Below, piece after piece: positions 1 to 11,872 of a DNA stretch of 64,000 bases. The stretch's first letter is position 1. Every line of letters begins with the position of its first letter. The position numbers and the translations under genes were made by a program. The stretch is from Hippophae tibetana (taxonomy: Eukaryota > Streptophyta > Magnoliopsida > Rosales > Elaeagnaceae), in the NCBI GenBank assembly GCA_037013495.1, contig CM072802.1, positions 64,279,483 to 64,343,482 of the forward strand, given 5' to 3'. The notes under the pieces were generated by a model that was given only the letters and a program-made list of their open reading frames with translations, was not told the origin of the DNA and searched no databases.

Positions 1-620
1 TGCCAAACCTGATGTTTCGTGATCAATAAATCATAGAGGATGAAAGGAATTGCGTCCAAGAAGAACCGACAATTTTGGACGAATTTTCTATTTTTCATGA
101 TTTTTTGAGAGTTCAAAAAATAACTAAAAATACTTCCCATGTCCATAAGATTATGAAACTTTGTAGTATGTGATCAAATATTATTCCAAACAGGTGTGCA
201 AAAAATCGCCGAAGAATTCCATCGTTTGCACGTGTTTGCCCTTGGGGTGTTAGAAATGCCTATCAATGTCCCATATAGTGGCACCCGAAAACGAGCATTC
301 CTTGTCATTTTTGTATTTTTACAGTGCCAAACCTGATATTACATGATCAATAAATCATAGAGGATGAAAGGAATTACGTCAAACAAGAATCGACAATTTT
401 GGACGAATTTTTTATTTTTCATTATTTTCTTAGAGTTCAAAAAATAACTAAAAATACTCCGATGTCCATAATTTTATGAAACTTTGTAGTATGTGATCAA
501 ATATTATTCCAAAGAGGTGTGGAAAAAATCGCCAAAGAATTCCATCGTTTACACGTGTTTGCACACACGGTGTTAGACATGCCTATCAATGCCCCACATA
601 GTGGCACCCGAAAACGAGCA
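1..620 (+). repeat. Two-monomer module, copy 1 (1,297 bp spacing)
   Basis: Bases 1 to about 620 resemble 1298 to about 1917. Both copies share the CCAAGAAGAACC variant, the TTTTTTATTTTTCATTATTT variant, AATACTCCGATGTCC and CCAAAGAGGTGTGG. After about 620 the following monomers differ, so this is a two-monomer module spaced four monomers apart and not a full four-monomer HOR. A more diverged relative begins near 4989. Confidence 0.7.
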
Positions 621-1297
621 TTCCTTGTCATGTTCGTATTTTTACCGTCCCAAACCTGATGTTTCGTTATCAATAAATCATGGAGGATGAAAGAAATTGC
701 GTCTAACAAGAACCGACAATTTTGGACGAAATTTCTATTTTTCATGATTTTCCGAGGGTTTAAAAAATTACTAAAAATACTTCCTATGTCCATAAGATTA
801 TGAAACTTTGCAGTATAAGATCAAATATTATTCCAAACAGTGTGGCAAAAAGTCTCCAAAGAATTCCATCGTTTGACACAAGTTTCCCCACGAGGTGTTA
901 GATATGCCTATCAATGCCCCATATAGTAGCACCCGAAAACGAGCATTCCTTGTTATCTTCGTATTTTTACCGTGCCAAACCTGATATTTCGTGATCAATA
1001 AATCATAGAGGATGAAAGGAATTACTTCCAACAAGAACCGACAATTTTGGACGAATTTTTTATTTTTCATGATTTTCTGAGAGTTCAAAAAATAACTAAA
1101 AATACTTCTCATGTCCATAAGATTATGAAACTTTGCAGTATGTGATCAAATATTATTCCAAACAGTTGGGCAAAAAATCTCCTAAGAATTCCATTGTTTG
1201 ACACGAGTTTGCCCACGGGGTGTTAGATATGCCTATCAATGCCTCACATAGTGGCGCTCGAAAACGAGCATTCCTTGTCATATTCGTATTTTTACCG
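621..1297 (+). repeat. Diverged short-form monomers
   Basis: About two short-form monomers between the two module copies, with anchors at 668 (TATCAATAAATC variant) and 993. They carry private changes such as GAGGGTTTAAAAAATTACT near 750. No gene or other element is seen. Confidence 0.75.
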
Positions 1298-1917
1298 TGC
1301 CAAACCTGATGTTTCGTGATGAATAAATCATAGAGGATGAAAGGAATTGCGTCCAAGAAGAACCGACAATTTTGGACGAATTTTCTATTTTTCATGATTT
1401 TCTCAGAGTTCAAAAAATAACTAAAAATACTTCCCACGTCCATAAGATTATGAAACTTTGTAGTATGTGATCAAATATTATTCCAAACAAGTGTGCAAAA
1501 AGTCGCCCAAGAATTCCATCGTTTGCACGTGTTTGCCCTAGGGGTGTTAGACATGCTTATCAATGTCCCACATAGTAGCACCCGAAAACGAGCATTCCTT
1601 GTCATTTTCATATTTTTACAATGCCAAACCTGATATTACATGATCAATAAATCATAGAGGATGAAAGGAATTACGTCAAACAAGAATCGACAATTTTGGA
1701 CGAATTTTTTATTTTTCATTATTTTCTCAGAGTTCAAAAAATAACTAAAAATACTCCGATGTCCATAATTTTATGAAACTTTGTAGTATGTGATCAAATA
1801 TTATTCCAAAGAGGTGTGGAAAAAATCGCCAAAGAAATCCATCGTTTGCACGTGTTTGCCCTAGGGGTGTTAGACATGCCTATCAATGTCACACATAGTA
1901 GCACCCGAAAAAGAGCA
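1298..1917 (+). repeat. Two-monomer module, copy 2
   Basis: Second copy of the module at 1-620, with scattered substitutions such as GATGAATAAATC for GATCAATAAATC at 1318. The shared AATACTCCGATGTCC deletion variant is diagnostic. A third, more diverged relative lies near 4989-5600, about 3,690 bp further on. Confidence 0.7.
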
Positions 1918-1958
1918 TTCCTTGTCATCTTAGTATTTTTACCGTGCCAAACCTGATG

Positions 1959-2284
1959 TTTCGTGATCAATAAATCATAGAGGATGAAAGGAATTGCGTC
2001 CAACAAAAACCGAAAATTGTGGACGAATTTTCTATTTTTCATGATTTTCCGAGAGTTCAAAAAATAACTAAAAATACTTCCCAAGTCCATAAGATTGTTA
2101 AACTTTGCTGTATGTGATCAAATATTATTCCAAACAGTTGGGCAAAAAATCGCCCAAGAATTCTATTGTTTGAAAAATTGTTTGCCCACGGGGTGTTTCA
2201 CATGCCTATCAATGTCCCACATAATGGCACTCGAAAACGAGCATTCCTTCTCATTTTCGTATTTTTATAGTGCCAAACCTGATA
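1959..2284 (+). repeat. Exact tandem monomer duplication, copy 1 (326 bp)
   Basis: This monomer is followed directly by a copy that I found identical base for base over the 326 bp period. Both share rare variants not seen in most neighbours: CCAACAAAAACCGAAAATTG, AAGATTGTTAAACTTTGCTG, CAGTTGGGC, TTGAAAAATTG and GGTGTTTCACATG. The left limit is set by GATG versus GATA just before TTTCGTGATC. A diverged relative lies at about 5650-5981. Confidence 0.9.
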
Positions 2285-2610
2285 TTTCGTGATCAATAAA
2301 TCATAGAGGATGAAAGGAATTGCGTCCAACAAAAACCGAAAATTGTGGACGAATTTTCTATTTTTCATGATTTTCCGAGAGTTCAAAAAATAACTAAAAA
2401 TACTTCCCAAGTCCATAAGATTGTTAAACTTTGCTGTATGTGATCAAATATTATTCCAAACAGTTGGGCAAAAAATCGCCCAAGAATTCTATTGTTTGAA
2501 AAATTGTTTGCCCACGGGGTGTTTCACATGCCTATCAATGTCCCACATAATGGCACTCGAAAACGAGCATTCCTTCTCATTTTCGTATTTTTATAGTGCC
2601 AAACCTGATA
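2285..2610 (+). repeat. Exact tandem monomer duplication, copy 2 (326 bp)
   Basis: Second copy of the 326 bp unit, identical by eye to 1959-2284. Identity carries on for roughly 37 bp past one period and ends where GGAATTGCGTCC becomes GGAATTACCTCC near 2648. Such identity amid diverged neighbours marks a very recent single-monomer unequal exchange or replication slip. Confidence 0.9.
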
Positions 2611-2616
2611 TTTCGT

Positions 2617-2737
2617 GATCAATAAATCATAGAGGATGAAAGGAATTACCTCCAACAAGAATCGACAATTTTGCAGTATTTAATGTGCATAAAATCATGG
2701 TTATTTTAGTGCTTTTTGAGCACTCATCATATTTCCT
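2617..2737 (+). repeat. Truncated, rearranged monomer (121 bp)
   Basis: Two anchors (2617 and 2738) are only 121 bp apart, against about 324 bp everywhere else. The unit starts normally to ACAATTTTG, then jumps to CAGTAT, which normally lies about 115 bp further on after CTTTG. The shared TTTG suggests a microhomology deletion. About 50 bp that I cannot align to the monomer follow, and then ATATTTCCTGATCAATAAAT resumes the repeat. It is the only large size outlier in the window. Confidence 0.85.
2681..2730 (+). other. Non-satellite filler with small hairpin
   Basis: This stretch of about 50 bp inside the truncated monomer does not match any part of the satellite by eye. It contains AGTGCTTTTTGAGCACT, a perfect 6 bp inverted repeat around a 5 nt loop. 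It may be filler DNA inserted at a repaired break, or a strongly diverged remnant: TGTGCATAAAATC loosely resembles the normal GTGTGCAAAAAATC. It is too short to name a source. Confidence 0.55.
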
Positions 2738-3059
2738 GATCAATAAATCATAGATGATGAAAGGAATTACGTCAAAGAAGAACCGACAATTTTGGACGAA
2801 TTTTATATTTTTCGTTATATTCCGAGAGTTCAAAAAATAACTAAAAATACTTCCCATGTCCATAATATTATGACAAATTGTAGTATGTGATCAAAATTAT
2901 TTAAACAGGTGTGCAAAAAATCGCACAAATATTTCATCGTTTTCACGAGTTTGCCCACGGGGTGTTAGACATGCCTATCAATTCCCCACATAGTGGCACC
3001 CAAAAACGAGGATTACTTGTCATCTTCGTATTTTTACCGTGCCAAACATGATGTTTCGT
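2738..3059 (+). repeat. Short-form monomer with shared internal deletion, copy 1
   Basis: This 322 bp monomer has GTGATCAAAATTATTTAAACAG in place of the usual TGATCAAATATTATTCCAAACAG, and TTATATTTTTCGTTATATTC in place of CTATTTTTCATGATTTTC. The same rare pair of variants occurs only at 5982-6301, so the two are paralogous copies about 3,244 bp apart. Confidence 0.75.
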
Positions 3060-4988
3060 GATCAATAAATCATAGAGAATGAAACGAATTGTGTCCAACA
3101 AGAACCGACAATTTTGGACGAATTTTTTATTTTTCATGATTTTCCGAGAATTCAAAAAATAACTAAAAATACTTCCCATGTCCATAAGATTATGACACTT
3201 TGCAGTATGTGATCAAATATTATTCGAAACAGTTGGGCAAAAAATCGCACAAGAATTCTACCGTTTGACACGGGTTTGCCCACGGGGTGTTAGATATGCC
3301 TATCAATGCCCCACATAGTGGCGCTTGAAAACGAGCATTCCTTGTCATCTTCGTATTTTTACCATGCCAAACCTGATATTTCGTGATCAATAAATCATAG
3401 AGGATGAAAGGAATTGCGTCCAAGAAGAACCGACAATTTTGGACGAATTTTCTATTTTTCATGATTTTTCGAGAGTTCAAAAAATAACTAAAAATACTTC
3501 CCATGTCCATAAGATTATGAAACTTTGTAGTATGTGATCAAATATTATTCCAAACAGGTGTGCAAAAAATCGCCTAAGAATTCCATCGTTTGCACGTGTT
3601 TTCCCTAGGGGTGTTAGACATGCCTATCAATGTCCCACATAGTGGCACCCGAAAACGAGCATTCCTTGTAATCTTCGTATTTTTACCGTGCCAAACCTGA
3701 TGTTTCGTGATCAATAAATCATAGAGGATGAAAGGAATTACGTCAAACAAAAACCAACAATTTTGCACGAATTTTATATTTTTTAGGATTTTCCGAGAGT
3801 TCAAAAAATAACTAAAAATACTTCCCTACTCCATAAGTTGTTAAACTTTGCAGTATGTGATTAAATATTATTCCAAACAGTTGGGCAAAAAATCGCCCAA
3901 GAATTCTATCGTTTGACAAATTGTTTACCCACGGGGTGTTACAAATGCCTATCAATGTCCCACATAATGGCACCCGAAATCGAGCATTCCTTCTCATTTT
4001 CGTATTTTTACAGTGCCAATCCTCATATTTTGTGATCAATAAATTATAGAGGATGAAAGGAATTACGTCCAACAAGAACCGACAATTTTGGACTAATTTT
4101 TTATTTTTCATGATTTTCCGAGAGTCGAAAAAATAACTAAAAATACTTCCCATGTCCATAAGATTATGAAACTTTGCAATATGTGATCAAATATTATTCC
4201 AAACAGTTGGGCAAAAAATCTCCCAAGAATGCCATCGTTTCACACGAGTTTGCCAACGGGGTGTTAGATATGCCTATCAATGCCCCCACATAGTGGCGCT
4301 CGAAAACGAGCATTCCTTGTCATCTTTGTATTTTTAACGTGCCAAACCTGATGTTTCGTGATGAATAAATCATAGAGGATGAAAGGAATTGCGTCCAAGA
4401 AGTACCGACAATTTTGGACGAATTTTCTATTTTTCATGATTTTCCCAGATTTCAAAAAATAACTAAAAATACTTCCCATGTCCATAAGATTATGAAACTT
4501 TGCAGTATGTCATCAAATATTATTTGAAACAGTTGGGCAAAAAATCGCCCAAGAATTCTATCGTTTGACACCACTTTGCCCATGGGGTGTTAGACATGCC
4601 TATCAATACCCCACATAGTGGCAACCGAAAACGAGCATTCCTTGTCATCTTCGTATTTTTACCGTGCCAAACCTGATATTTCGTGATCAATAAATCATAG
4701 AGGATGAAAGGAATTACGTCAAACAAGAACCGAAAATTTTGGATGAATTTTATATTTTCATGATTTTCCGAGAGTTCAAAAAATAACTAAAAATACTTCC
4801 CATGTCCATAAGATTATGAAACTTTGCAGTATTTGATCAAATATTATTCCAAACAGGTGTGCAAAAAATCGCCCATGAATTACATCGTTTGACACTAGTT
4901 TGCCTACGGGGGGTTAGACATGCCTATTAATGCCCCACATAGTGGCACCCGAAAACGAGCATTCCTTGTCATCTTCGTATTTTTACCC
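3060..4988 (+). repeat. Diverged short-form monomers
   Basis: Six short-form monomers (anchors 3060, 3385, 3709, 4034, 4360, 4685) of 323-326 bp. Each differs from its neighbours at many sites and no HOR is evident. The AAGAAGAACC variant recurs at 3385 and, as AAGAAGTACC, at 4360. No gene or insertion is seen. Confidence 0.75.
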
Positions 4989-5981
4989 GCCAAACCTGAT
5001 GTTTCGTGATCAATAAATCATAGAGGATGAAAGGAATTGCGTCCAAGAAGAACCGACAATTTTGGACGAATTTTCTATTTTTCATGATTTTCCGAGAGTT
5101 CAAAAAATAACTAAAAATACTTCACATGTCCATAAGATTATGAAACTTTGTAGTATGTGATCAAATATTATTCCAAACAGGTGTGCAAAAAATCGCCCAA
5201 GAATTCCATCGTTTGCACGTGTTTGCCCTAGGGGTGTTAGACATGCCTATCAATGTCCCTCATAGTGGCACCCGAAAACGAGCATTCCTTGTCATTTTCG
5301 TATTTTTACAGTGCCAAACTTGATATTACATGATCAATAAATCATAGAGGATGAAAGGAATTATGTCAAACAAGAACCGGCAATATTGGACGAATTTTTT
5401 ATTTTTCATTATTTTCTCAGAGTTCAAAAAATAACTAAAAATACTTCCCATGTCCATAATTTTATGAAACTTTGTAGTATGTGATCAAATATTATTCCAA
5501 ACAGGTGTGCAAAAAATCACCCAAGAATTCTATCGTTTGCACGTGTTTGCCCTAGGGGTGTTAGACATGCCTATCAATGTCACATATAGTAGCACCCGAA
5601 AACGAGCATTCCTTGTCATCTTCTTTTTTTTACCGTGCCAAACCTGATGTTTCGTGATCAATAAATCATAGAGGATGAAAGGAATTGCGTCCAACAAGAA
5701 CCGAAAATTATGGAAGAATTTTCTATTTTTCATGATTTTCCGAGAGTTCAAAAAATAACTAAAAATACTTCCCAAGTCCATAAGATTGTTAAACTTTGCT
5801 GTATGTGATCAAATATTATTCCAAACAGTTGGGCAAAAAATCGCCCAAGAATTCTATCGTTTGACAAATTGTTTGCCCACGGGGTGTTACACATGCCTAT
5901 CAATGTCCCAGATAATGGCACCCGAAAACGAGCATTCCTTCTCATTTTCGTATTTTTATAGTACCAAACCTGATATTTCGT
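4989..5981 (+). repeat. Diverged copy of the 1.3-2.3 kb region
   Basis: Anchors 5008, 5332 and 5656 match the monomers at 1318, 1642 and 1965 in order, offset about 3,690 bp. They share CCAAGAAGAACC, TTTTTCATTATTTTC, and then CCATAAGATTGTTAAACTTT with CAGTTGGGC. This copy has one such monomer where the left copy has the exact tandem pair, so the left pair arose after the segmental duplication. Confidence 0.65.
5008..5331 (+). repeat. Reference short-form monomer (324 bp)
   Basis: A typical short-form unit. In order it holds the anchor GATCAATAAATC, a GGATGAAAGGAATT box, ACAATTTTGGACGAATTTTC, TATTTTTCATGATTTT, the short-form signature CCGAGAGTTCAAAA, an A-rich stretch, TCCATAAGATTATGAAAC, TGATCAAATATTATTCC, an EcoRI site in CAAGAATTCCATCG, CCCGAAAACGAGCATTCC and CGTATTTTTACAGTG. 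A hand count gives 117 G+C (about 36%) and 10 CpG in 324 bp. AATAAA occurs once, in the anchor. TGATCA occurs twice per monomer, about 150 and 173 bp apart, which could hint at an old half-monomer duplication, but the halves do not otherwise align well by eye. Confidence 0.9.
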
Positions 5982-6301
5982 GATCAATAAATCATAGAGG
6001 ATGAAGGAATTACGTCCAACAAGAACCGACAATTTTGGACGAATTTTATATTTTTCGTTATATTCCGAGAGTTCAAAAAATAACTAAAAATACTTCCCAT
6101 GTCCATAATATTATGACAAATTGTAGTATGTGATCAAAATTATTTAAACAGGTGTGCAAAAAATCGCCCAAATATTCCATCTTTTCACGAGTTTGCCCAT
6201 GGGGTGTTAGACATGCCTATCAATGCCCAACATAGTGGCTCCCAAAAACGAGAATTACTTGTCATCTTCGTATTTTTACCGTGCCAAACCTGATGTTTCG
6301 T
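5982..6301 (+). repeat. Short-form monomer with shared internal deletion, copy 2
   Basis: A 320 bp monomer, paralogous to 2738-3059 by the shared AAAATTATTTAAACAG and TTCGTTATATTCC variants. The following part (about 6180-6380) also matches 2940-3140 and, independently, 11776-11950. Confidence 0.75.
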
Positions 6302-6625
6302 TATCAATAAATCATAGAGAATGAAATGAATTGCGTCCAACAAGAACAGACAATTTTGGACGAATTTTCTATTTTTCATGATTTTCCGAATTTCAAAAAA
6401 TAACTAAATATACTTCCAATGTCCATAAGATTATGAAACTTTGCAGTCTGTGATCAAATATTATTCCAAACAAGTGTGCAAAAAAACGCTCAAGAATTGC
6501 ATCGTTTGACACGGGTTTGCCCACGGGGTGTTAGACATGTCATTCAATGCCCCACATAGTGGCACCCGAAAACGAGGATTCCTTGTCATCTTCGTATTTT
6601 TACCGTGCCATACCTGATATTTCGT
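6302..6625 (+). repeat. Short-form monomer preceding the five-monomer HOR
   Basis: This unit precedes HOR copy I and is matched by 11873-12196, which precedes HOR copy IV. Shared rare features are the TTATCAATAAATC anchor, TGCAGTCTGTGATC, CAAAAAAACGCTCAAG and GACATGTCATTCAATG. The offset is 5,571 bp, the same as between HOR copies I and IV. Confidence 0.75.
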
Positions 6626-8266
6626 GATAAATAAATCATAGAGGATGAAAGGAATTGCGTCCAACAAGAGCCGACAATTATGGACGAATTTTCTATTTTC
6701 ATGATTTTCCGTGAGTTCAAAAAATAACTACAAATACTTCCCTTGTCTATAAGATTATGAAACTTTGGAGTATGTGATAAAATATTATTCCAAACAGGTT
6801 TGAAAAAAATAGCAAAAGAATTCCATCGTTTGACACAAGTTTACCCACGGGGTGGTAGATATGCCTATCAATGCCCCACATAATGGCACTTGAAAACGAG
6901 CATTCCGTGTCATCTTCCTCATTTTACCGTGCCAAACCTGATATTTTGTGATCAATAAATCATAGAAGATGAAAGGAATTGGGTCCAACAAGAACCGACA
7001 ATTTTGGACAAAGTTTCTATTTTTCATGATTTTCCGAAGTTTTCACTTCAAAAAATCACCAAAATTACTTCCCCTGTCCATAAGATTATGAAACTCGCCA
7101 TTATGTGATCAAATAATATTCCAAACAGGTGTGAAAAAAATCGCCCAAGAATTCCATCGTTTGACACGAGTTTGCCCACGGGGTGGTAGACATGCCTATC
7201 AATGCCCCCCCATAATGGCTCCCGAAAACGAGCATTCCTTGTCATCTTACTAATTTTACCGTGCCAAACCTGATATTCTGTGATCGATAAATTATAGAAG
7301 ATTAAAGGAATTGCGTCCAACAAGAACCGACAATTTTGGACGAATTTTCTATTTTCATGATTTTCCGAGAGTTCAAACAATAACTACAAATACTTCCCTT
7401 GTCTAAAATATTATGAAACTTTGCAGTATGTGATCAAATATTATTCCAAACAGGTTTAAAAAAATTGCAAAGGAATTCCATCGTTTGACACGAGTTTACC
7501 CACGGGGTGGTAGACATGCCTATCAATCCCCCCATAATGGCACCCGAAAACTAGAATTCCTTGTCATCTTCGTAATTTTACCGTGCCAAACCTGATATTT
7601 TTTTATCAATAAATCATAGAAGATGAAAGGAATTCCGTCCAACAAGAACCGACAATTCTGGACGAATTTTCTATTTTTCATGATTTTCCGAAGTTTTTAA
7701 TTTCAAAAATTCACAAAAAATACTTCCCATGTCCATAAGATTATGAAACTCTCCATTATGTGATCAAATAATATTCTAAAAACGAGTACAAAAAATCGTA
7801 CAAGAATTCCATCGGTTGACACGAGTTTGCCCACGAGGTCTTAGACATGCCTATGAATGCCCGCAATCGTGGCACTTCAAAACGAGCATTTCATGTCAAC
7901 TTCGTATTTCTACCGTGACAAACCTGATATTTTGTGATCAATAAATCATAGAAGATGAAAGGAATTCCGTCCAACAAGAAACGACAATTTTGGACGAAGT
8001 TTCTATTTTTAATGATTTTCCGAAGTTTTCCACTTCAAAAAATAACTAAAAATACTCCCTGTGTCCATAAGATTATGAAACTTTGCAGTATGTGATCAAA
8101 TATTAATACAAACAGGTGTGAAAAAAATCACCCAAGAATTCCATCGTTTGATACGAGTTTGCCCACGGGGTGGTATACATGCCTATCAATGCCCCCCATA
8201 ATAGGACCCGAAAACGAGTATTCCTTGTCATCTTCGTAATTTTACCATGCCAAATCTGATATTTTT
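6626..8266 (+). repeat. Five-monomer HOR (1,641 bp), copy I
   Basis: Anchors 6626, 6950, 7282, 7604 and 7936 give monomers of 324, 332, 322, 332 and 331 bp. The order of variants is diagnostic: AATGGCACTTG, then CATAATGGCTCCCG with the GTGATCGATAAATTATAG anchor, then AAAACTAGAATTCC, then CGCAATCGTGGCACTTC, then CCCCCATAATAGGACCC. Short and long monomers are mixed within the unit. It differs from copies II and III at scattered sites, and its first monomer is closer to that of copy IV. Confidence 0.9.
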
Positions 8267-9907
8267 GATCAATAAATCATAGAGGATGAAAGGAATTGCG
8301 ACGACTAAGAACCGACAATTTTGGACGAATTTTCTATTTTCATGATTTTCCGTGAGTTCAAAAAATAACTACAAATACTTCCCTTGTCTATAAGATTATG
8401 AAACTTTGGAGTATGTGATAAAATATTATTCCAAACAGGTTTGAAAAAAATAGCAAAAGAATTCCATCGTTTGACACGAGTTTACCCACGGGGTGGTAGA
8501 CATGCCTATCAATGCCCGCCATAATGGCACTTGAAAACGAGCATTCCTTGTCATCTTCCTAATTTTACCGTGCCAAACCTGATATTTTGTGATCAATAAA
8601 TCATAGAAGATGAAAGGAATTGGGTCCAACAAGAACCGACAATTTTGGACAAAGTTTCTATTTTTCATGATTTTCCGAAGTTTTCACTTCAAAAAATCAC
8701 CAAAATTACTTCCCCTGTCCATAAGATTATGAAACTAGCCATTACGTGATCAAATAATATTCCAAACAGGTGTGAAAAAAATCGCCCAAGAATTCCATCG
8801 TTTGACACGAGTTTGCCCACGGGGTGGTAGACATGCCTATCAATGCCCCCCCATAATGGCTCCCGAAAACGAGCATTCCTTGTCATCTTACTAATTTTAC
8901 CGTGCCAAACCTGATATTCTGTGATCGATAAATTATAGAAGATTAAAGGAATTGCGTCCAACAAGAACCGACAATTTTGGACGAATTTTCTATTTTCATG
9001 ATTTTCCGAGAGTTCAAACAATAACTACAAATACTTCCCTTGTCTAAAATATTATGAAACTTTGCAGTATGTGATCAAATATTATTCCAAACAGGTTTAA
9101 AAAAATTGCAAAGGAATTCCATCGTTTGACACGAGTTTACCCACGGGGTGGTAGACATGCCTATCAATCCCCCCATAATGGCACCCGAAAACTAGAATTC
9201 CTTGTCATCTTCGTAATTTTACCGTGCCAAACCTGATATTTTTTTATCAATAAATCATAGAAGATGAAAGGAATTCCGTCCAACAAGAACCGACAATTCT
9301 GGACGAATTTTCTATTTTTCATGATTTTCCGAAGTTTTTAATTTCAAAAATTCACAAAAAATACTTCCCATGTCCATAAGATTATGAAACTCTCCATTAT
9401 GTGATCAAATAATATTCTAAAAACGAGTACAAAAAATCGTACAAGAATTCCATCGGTTGACACGAGTTTGCCCACGAGGTCTTAGACATGCCTATGAATG
9501 CCCGCAATCGTGGCACTTCAAAACGAGCATTTCATGTCAACTTCGTATTTTTACCGTGACAAACCTGATATTTTGTGATCAATAAATCATAGAAGATGAA
9601 AGGAATTCCGTCCAACAAGAAACGACAATTTTGGACGAAGTTTCTATTTTTAATGATTTTCCGAAGTTTTCCACTTCAAAAAATAACTAAAAATACTCCC
9701 TGTGTCCATAAGATTATGAAACTTTGCAGTATGTGATCAAATATTAATACAAACAGGTGTGAAAAAAATCACCCAAGAATTCCATCGTTTGATACGAGTT
9801 TGCCCACGGGGTGGTATACATGCCTATCAATGCCCCCCATAATAGGACCCGAAAACGAGTATTCCTTGTCATCTTCGTAATTTTACCATGCCAAATCTGA
9901 TATTTTT
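8267..9907 (+). repeat. Five-monomer HOR (1,641 bp), copy II
   Basis: Anchors 8267, 8591, 8923, 9245 and 9577 repeat the 324/332/322/332/331 pattern. It starts with the diagnostic GCGACGACTAAGAACCG. It is very close to copy III, with isolated differences such as GAAACTAGCC against GAAACTCGCC. Confidence 0.92.
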
Positions 9908-11548
9908 GATCAATAAATCATAGAGGATGAAAGGAATTGCGACGACTAAGAACCGACAATTTTGGACGAATTTTCTATTTTCATGATTTTCCGTGAGTTC
10001 AAAAAATAACTACAAATACTTCCCTTGTCTATAAGATTATGAAACTTTGGAGTATGTGATAAAATATTATTCCAAACAGGTTTGAAAAAAATAGCAAAAG
10101 AATTCCATCGTTTGACACGAGTTTACCCACGGGGTGGTAGACATGCCTATCAATGCCCGCCATAATGGCACTTGAAAACGAGCATTCCTTGTCATCTTCC
10201 TAATTTTACCGTGCCAAACCTGATATTTTGTGATCAATAAATCATAGAAGATGAAAGGAATTGGGTCCAACAAGAACCGACAATTTTGGACAAAGTTTCT
10301 ATTTTTCATGATTTTCCGAAGTTTTCACTTCAAAAAATCACCAAAATTACTTCCCCTGTCCATAAGATTATGAAACTCGCCATTACGTGATCAAATAATA
10401 TTCCAAACAGGTGTGAAAAAAATCGCCCAAGAATTCCATCGTTTGACACGAGTTTGCCCACGGGGTGGTAGACATGCCTATCAATGCCCCCCCATAATGG
10501 CTCCCGAAAACGAGCATTCCTTGTCATCTTACTAATTTTACCGTGCCAAACCTGATATTCTGTGATCGATAAATTATAGAAGATTAAAGGAATTGCGTCC
10601 AACAAGAACCGACAATTTTGGACGAATTTTCTATTTTCATGATTTTCCGAGAGTTCAAACAATAACTACAAATACTTCCCTTGTCTAAAATATTATGAAA
10701 CTTTGTAGTATGTGATCAAATATTATTCCAAACAGGTTTAAAAAAATTGCAAAGGAATTCCATCGTTTGACACGAGTTTACCCACAGGGTGGTAGACATG
10801 CCTATCAATCCCCCCATAATGGCACCCGAAAACTAGAATTCCTTGTCATCTTCGTAATTTTACCGTGCCAAACCTGATATTTTTTTATCAATAAATCATA
10901 GAAGTTGAAGGGAATTCCGTCCAACAAGAACCGACAATTCTGGACGAATTTTCCATTTTTCATGATTTTCCGAAGTTTTTAATTTCAAAAATTCACAAAA
11001 AATACTTCCCATGTCCATAAGATTATGAAGCTCTCCATTATGTGATCAAATAATATTCTAAAAACGAGTACAAAAAATTGTACAAGAATTCCATCGGTTA
11101 ACACGAGTTTGCCCATGAGGTCTTAGACATGCCTATGAATGCCCGCAATCGTGGCACTTCAAAACGAGCATTTCATGTCAACTTCGTATTTTTACCGTGA
11201 CAAACCTGATATTTTGTGATCAATAAATCATAGAAGATGAAAGGAATTCCGTCCAACAAGAAACGACAATTTTGAACGAAGTTTCTATTTTTAATGATTT
11301 TCCGAAGTTTTCCACTTCAAAAAATAACTAAAAATACTCCCCGTGTCCATAAGATTATGAAACTTTGCAGTATGTGATCAAATATTAATACATCAGGTGT
11401 GAAAAAAAATCACCCAAGAATTCCATCGTTTGATACGAGTTTGCCCACGGGGTGGTATACATGCCTATCAATGCCCCCCATAATAGGACCCGAAAACGAG
11501 TATTCCTTGTCATCTTCGTAATTTTACCATGCCAAATCTGATATTTCT
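9908..11548 (+). repeat. Five-monomer HOR (1,641 bp), copy III
   Basis: Anchors 9908, 10232, 10564, 10886 and 11218. The first half is almost identical to copy II. The second half (from about 10700) has gathered more changes, for example GAAGTTGAAGG near 10902, ATGAAGCTC near 11026 and TACATCAGGTG near 11390. The uneven divergence suggests the halves have different exchange histories. Confidence 0.9.
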
Positions 11549-11872
11549 GATCAATAAATCATAGAGGATGAAAGGAATTGCGACGACTAAGAACCGACAA
11601 TTTTGGACGAATTTTCTATTTTCATGATTTTCCGTGAGTTCAAAAAATAACTACAAATACTTCCCTTGTCTATAAGATTATGAAACTTTGGAGTATGTGA
11701 TAAAATATTATTCCAAACAGGTTTGAAAAAAATAGCAAAAGAATTCCATCGTTTGACACGAGTTTACCCACGGGGTGTTAGACATGCCTATCAATGCCCA
11801 ACATAGTGGCACCCAAAAATGAGAATTACTTGTCATCTTCGTATTTTTACCGTGCCAACCCTGATGTTTCGT
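11549..11872 (+). repeat. Chimeric monomer, crossover junction at ~11771-11777
   Basis: The left part is the first monomer of the five-monomer HOR: GCGACGACTAAGAACCG, TTTGAAAAAAATAGC and GTTTACCCAC. From 11778 it becomes the 6185-type: GTTAGACATGCC, GCCCAACATAGTGGC and GAGAATTACTTGTC. In the HOR the switch site reads GGGGTGGTAG; here it reads GGGGTGTTAG. The exchange point therefore lies in the shared CGGGGTG at 11771-11777. Confidence 0.85.

Noticed and set aside
2095..2618. Two identical 65-codon plus-strand frames as duplicated genes
   Set aside because: Their identity comes from the exact 326 bp monomer duplication; similar frames occur in other monomers only where stops happen to be absent.
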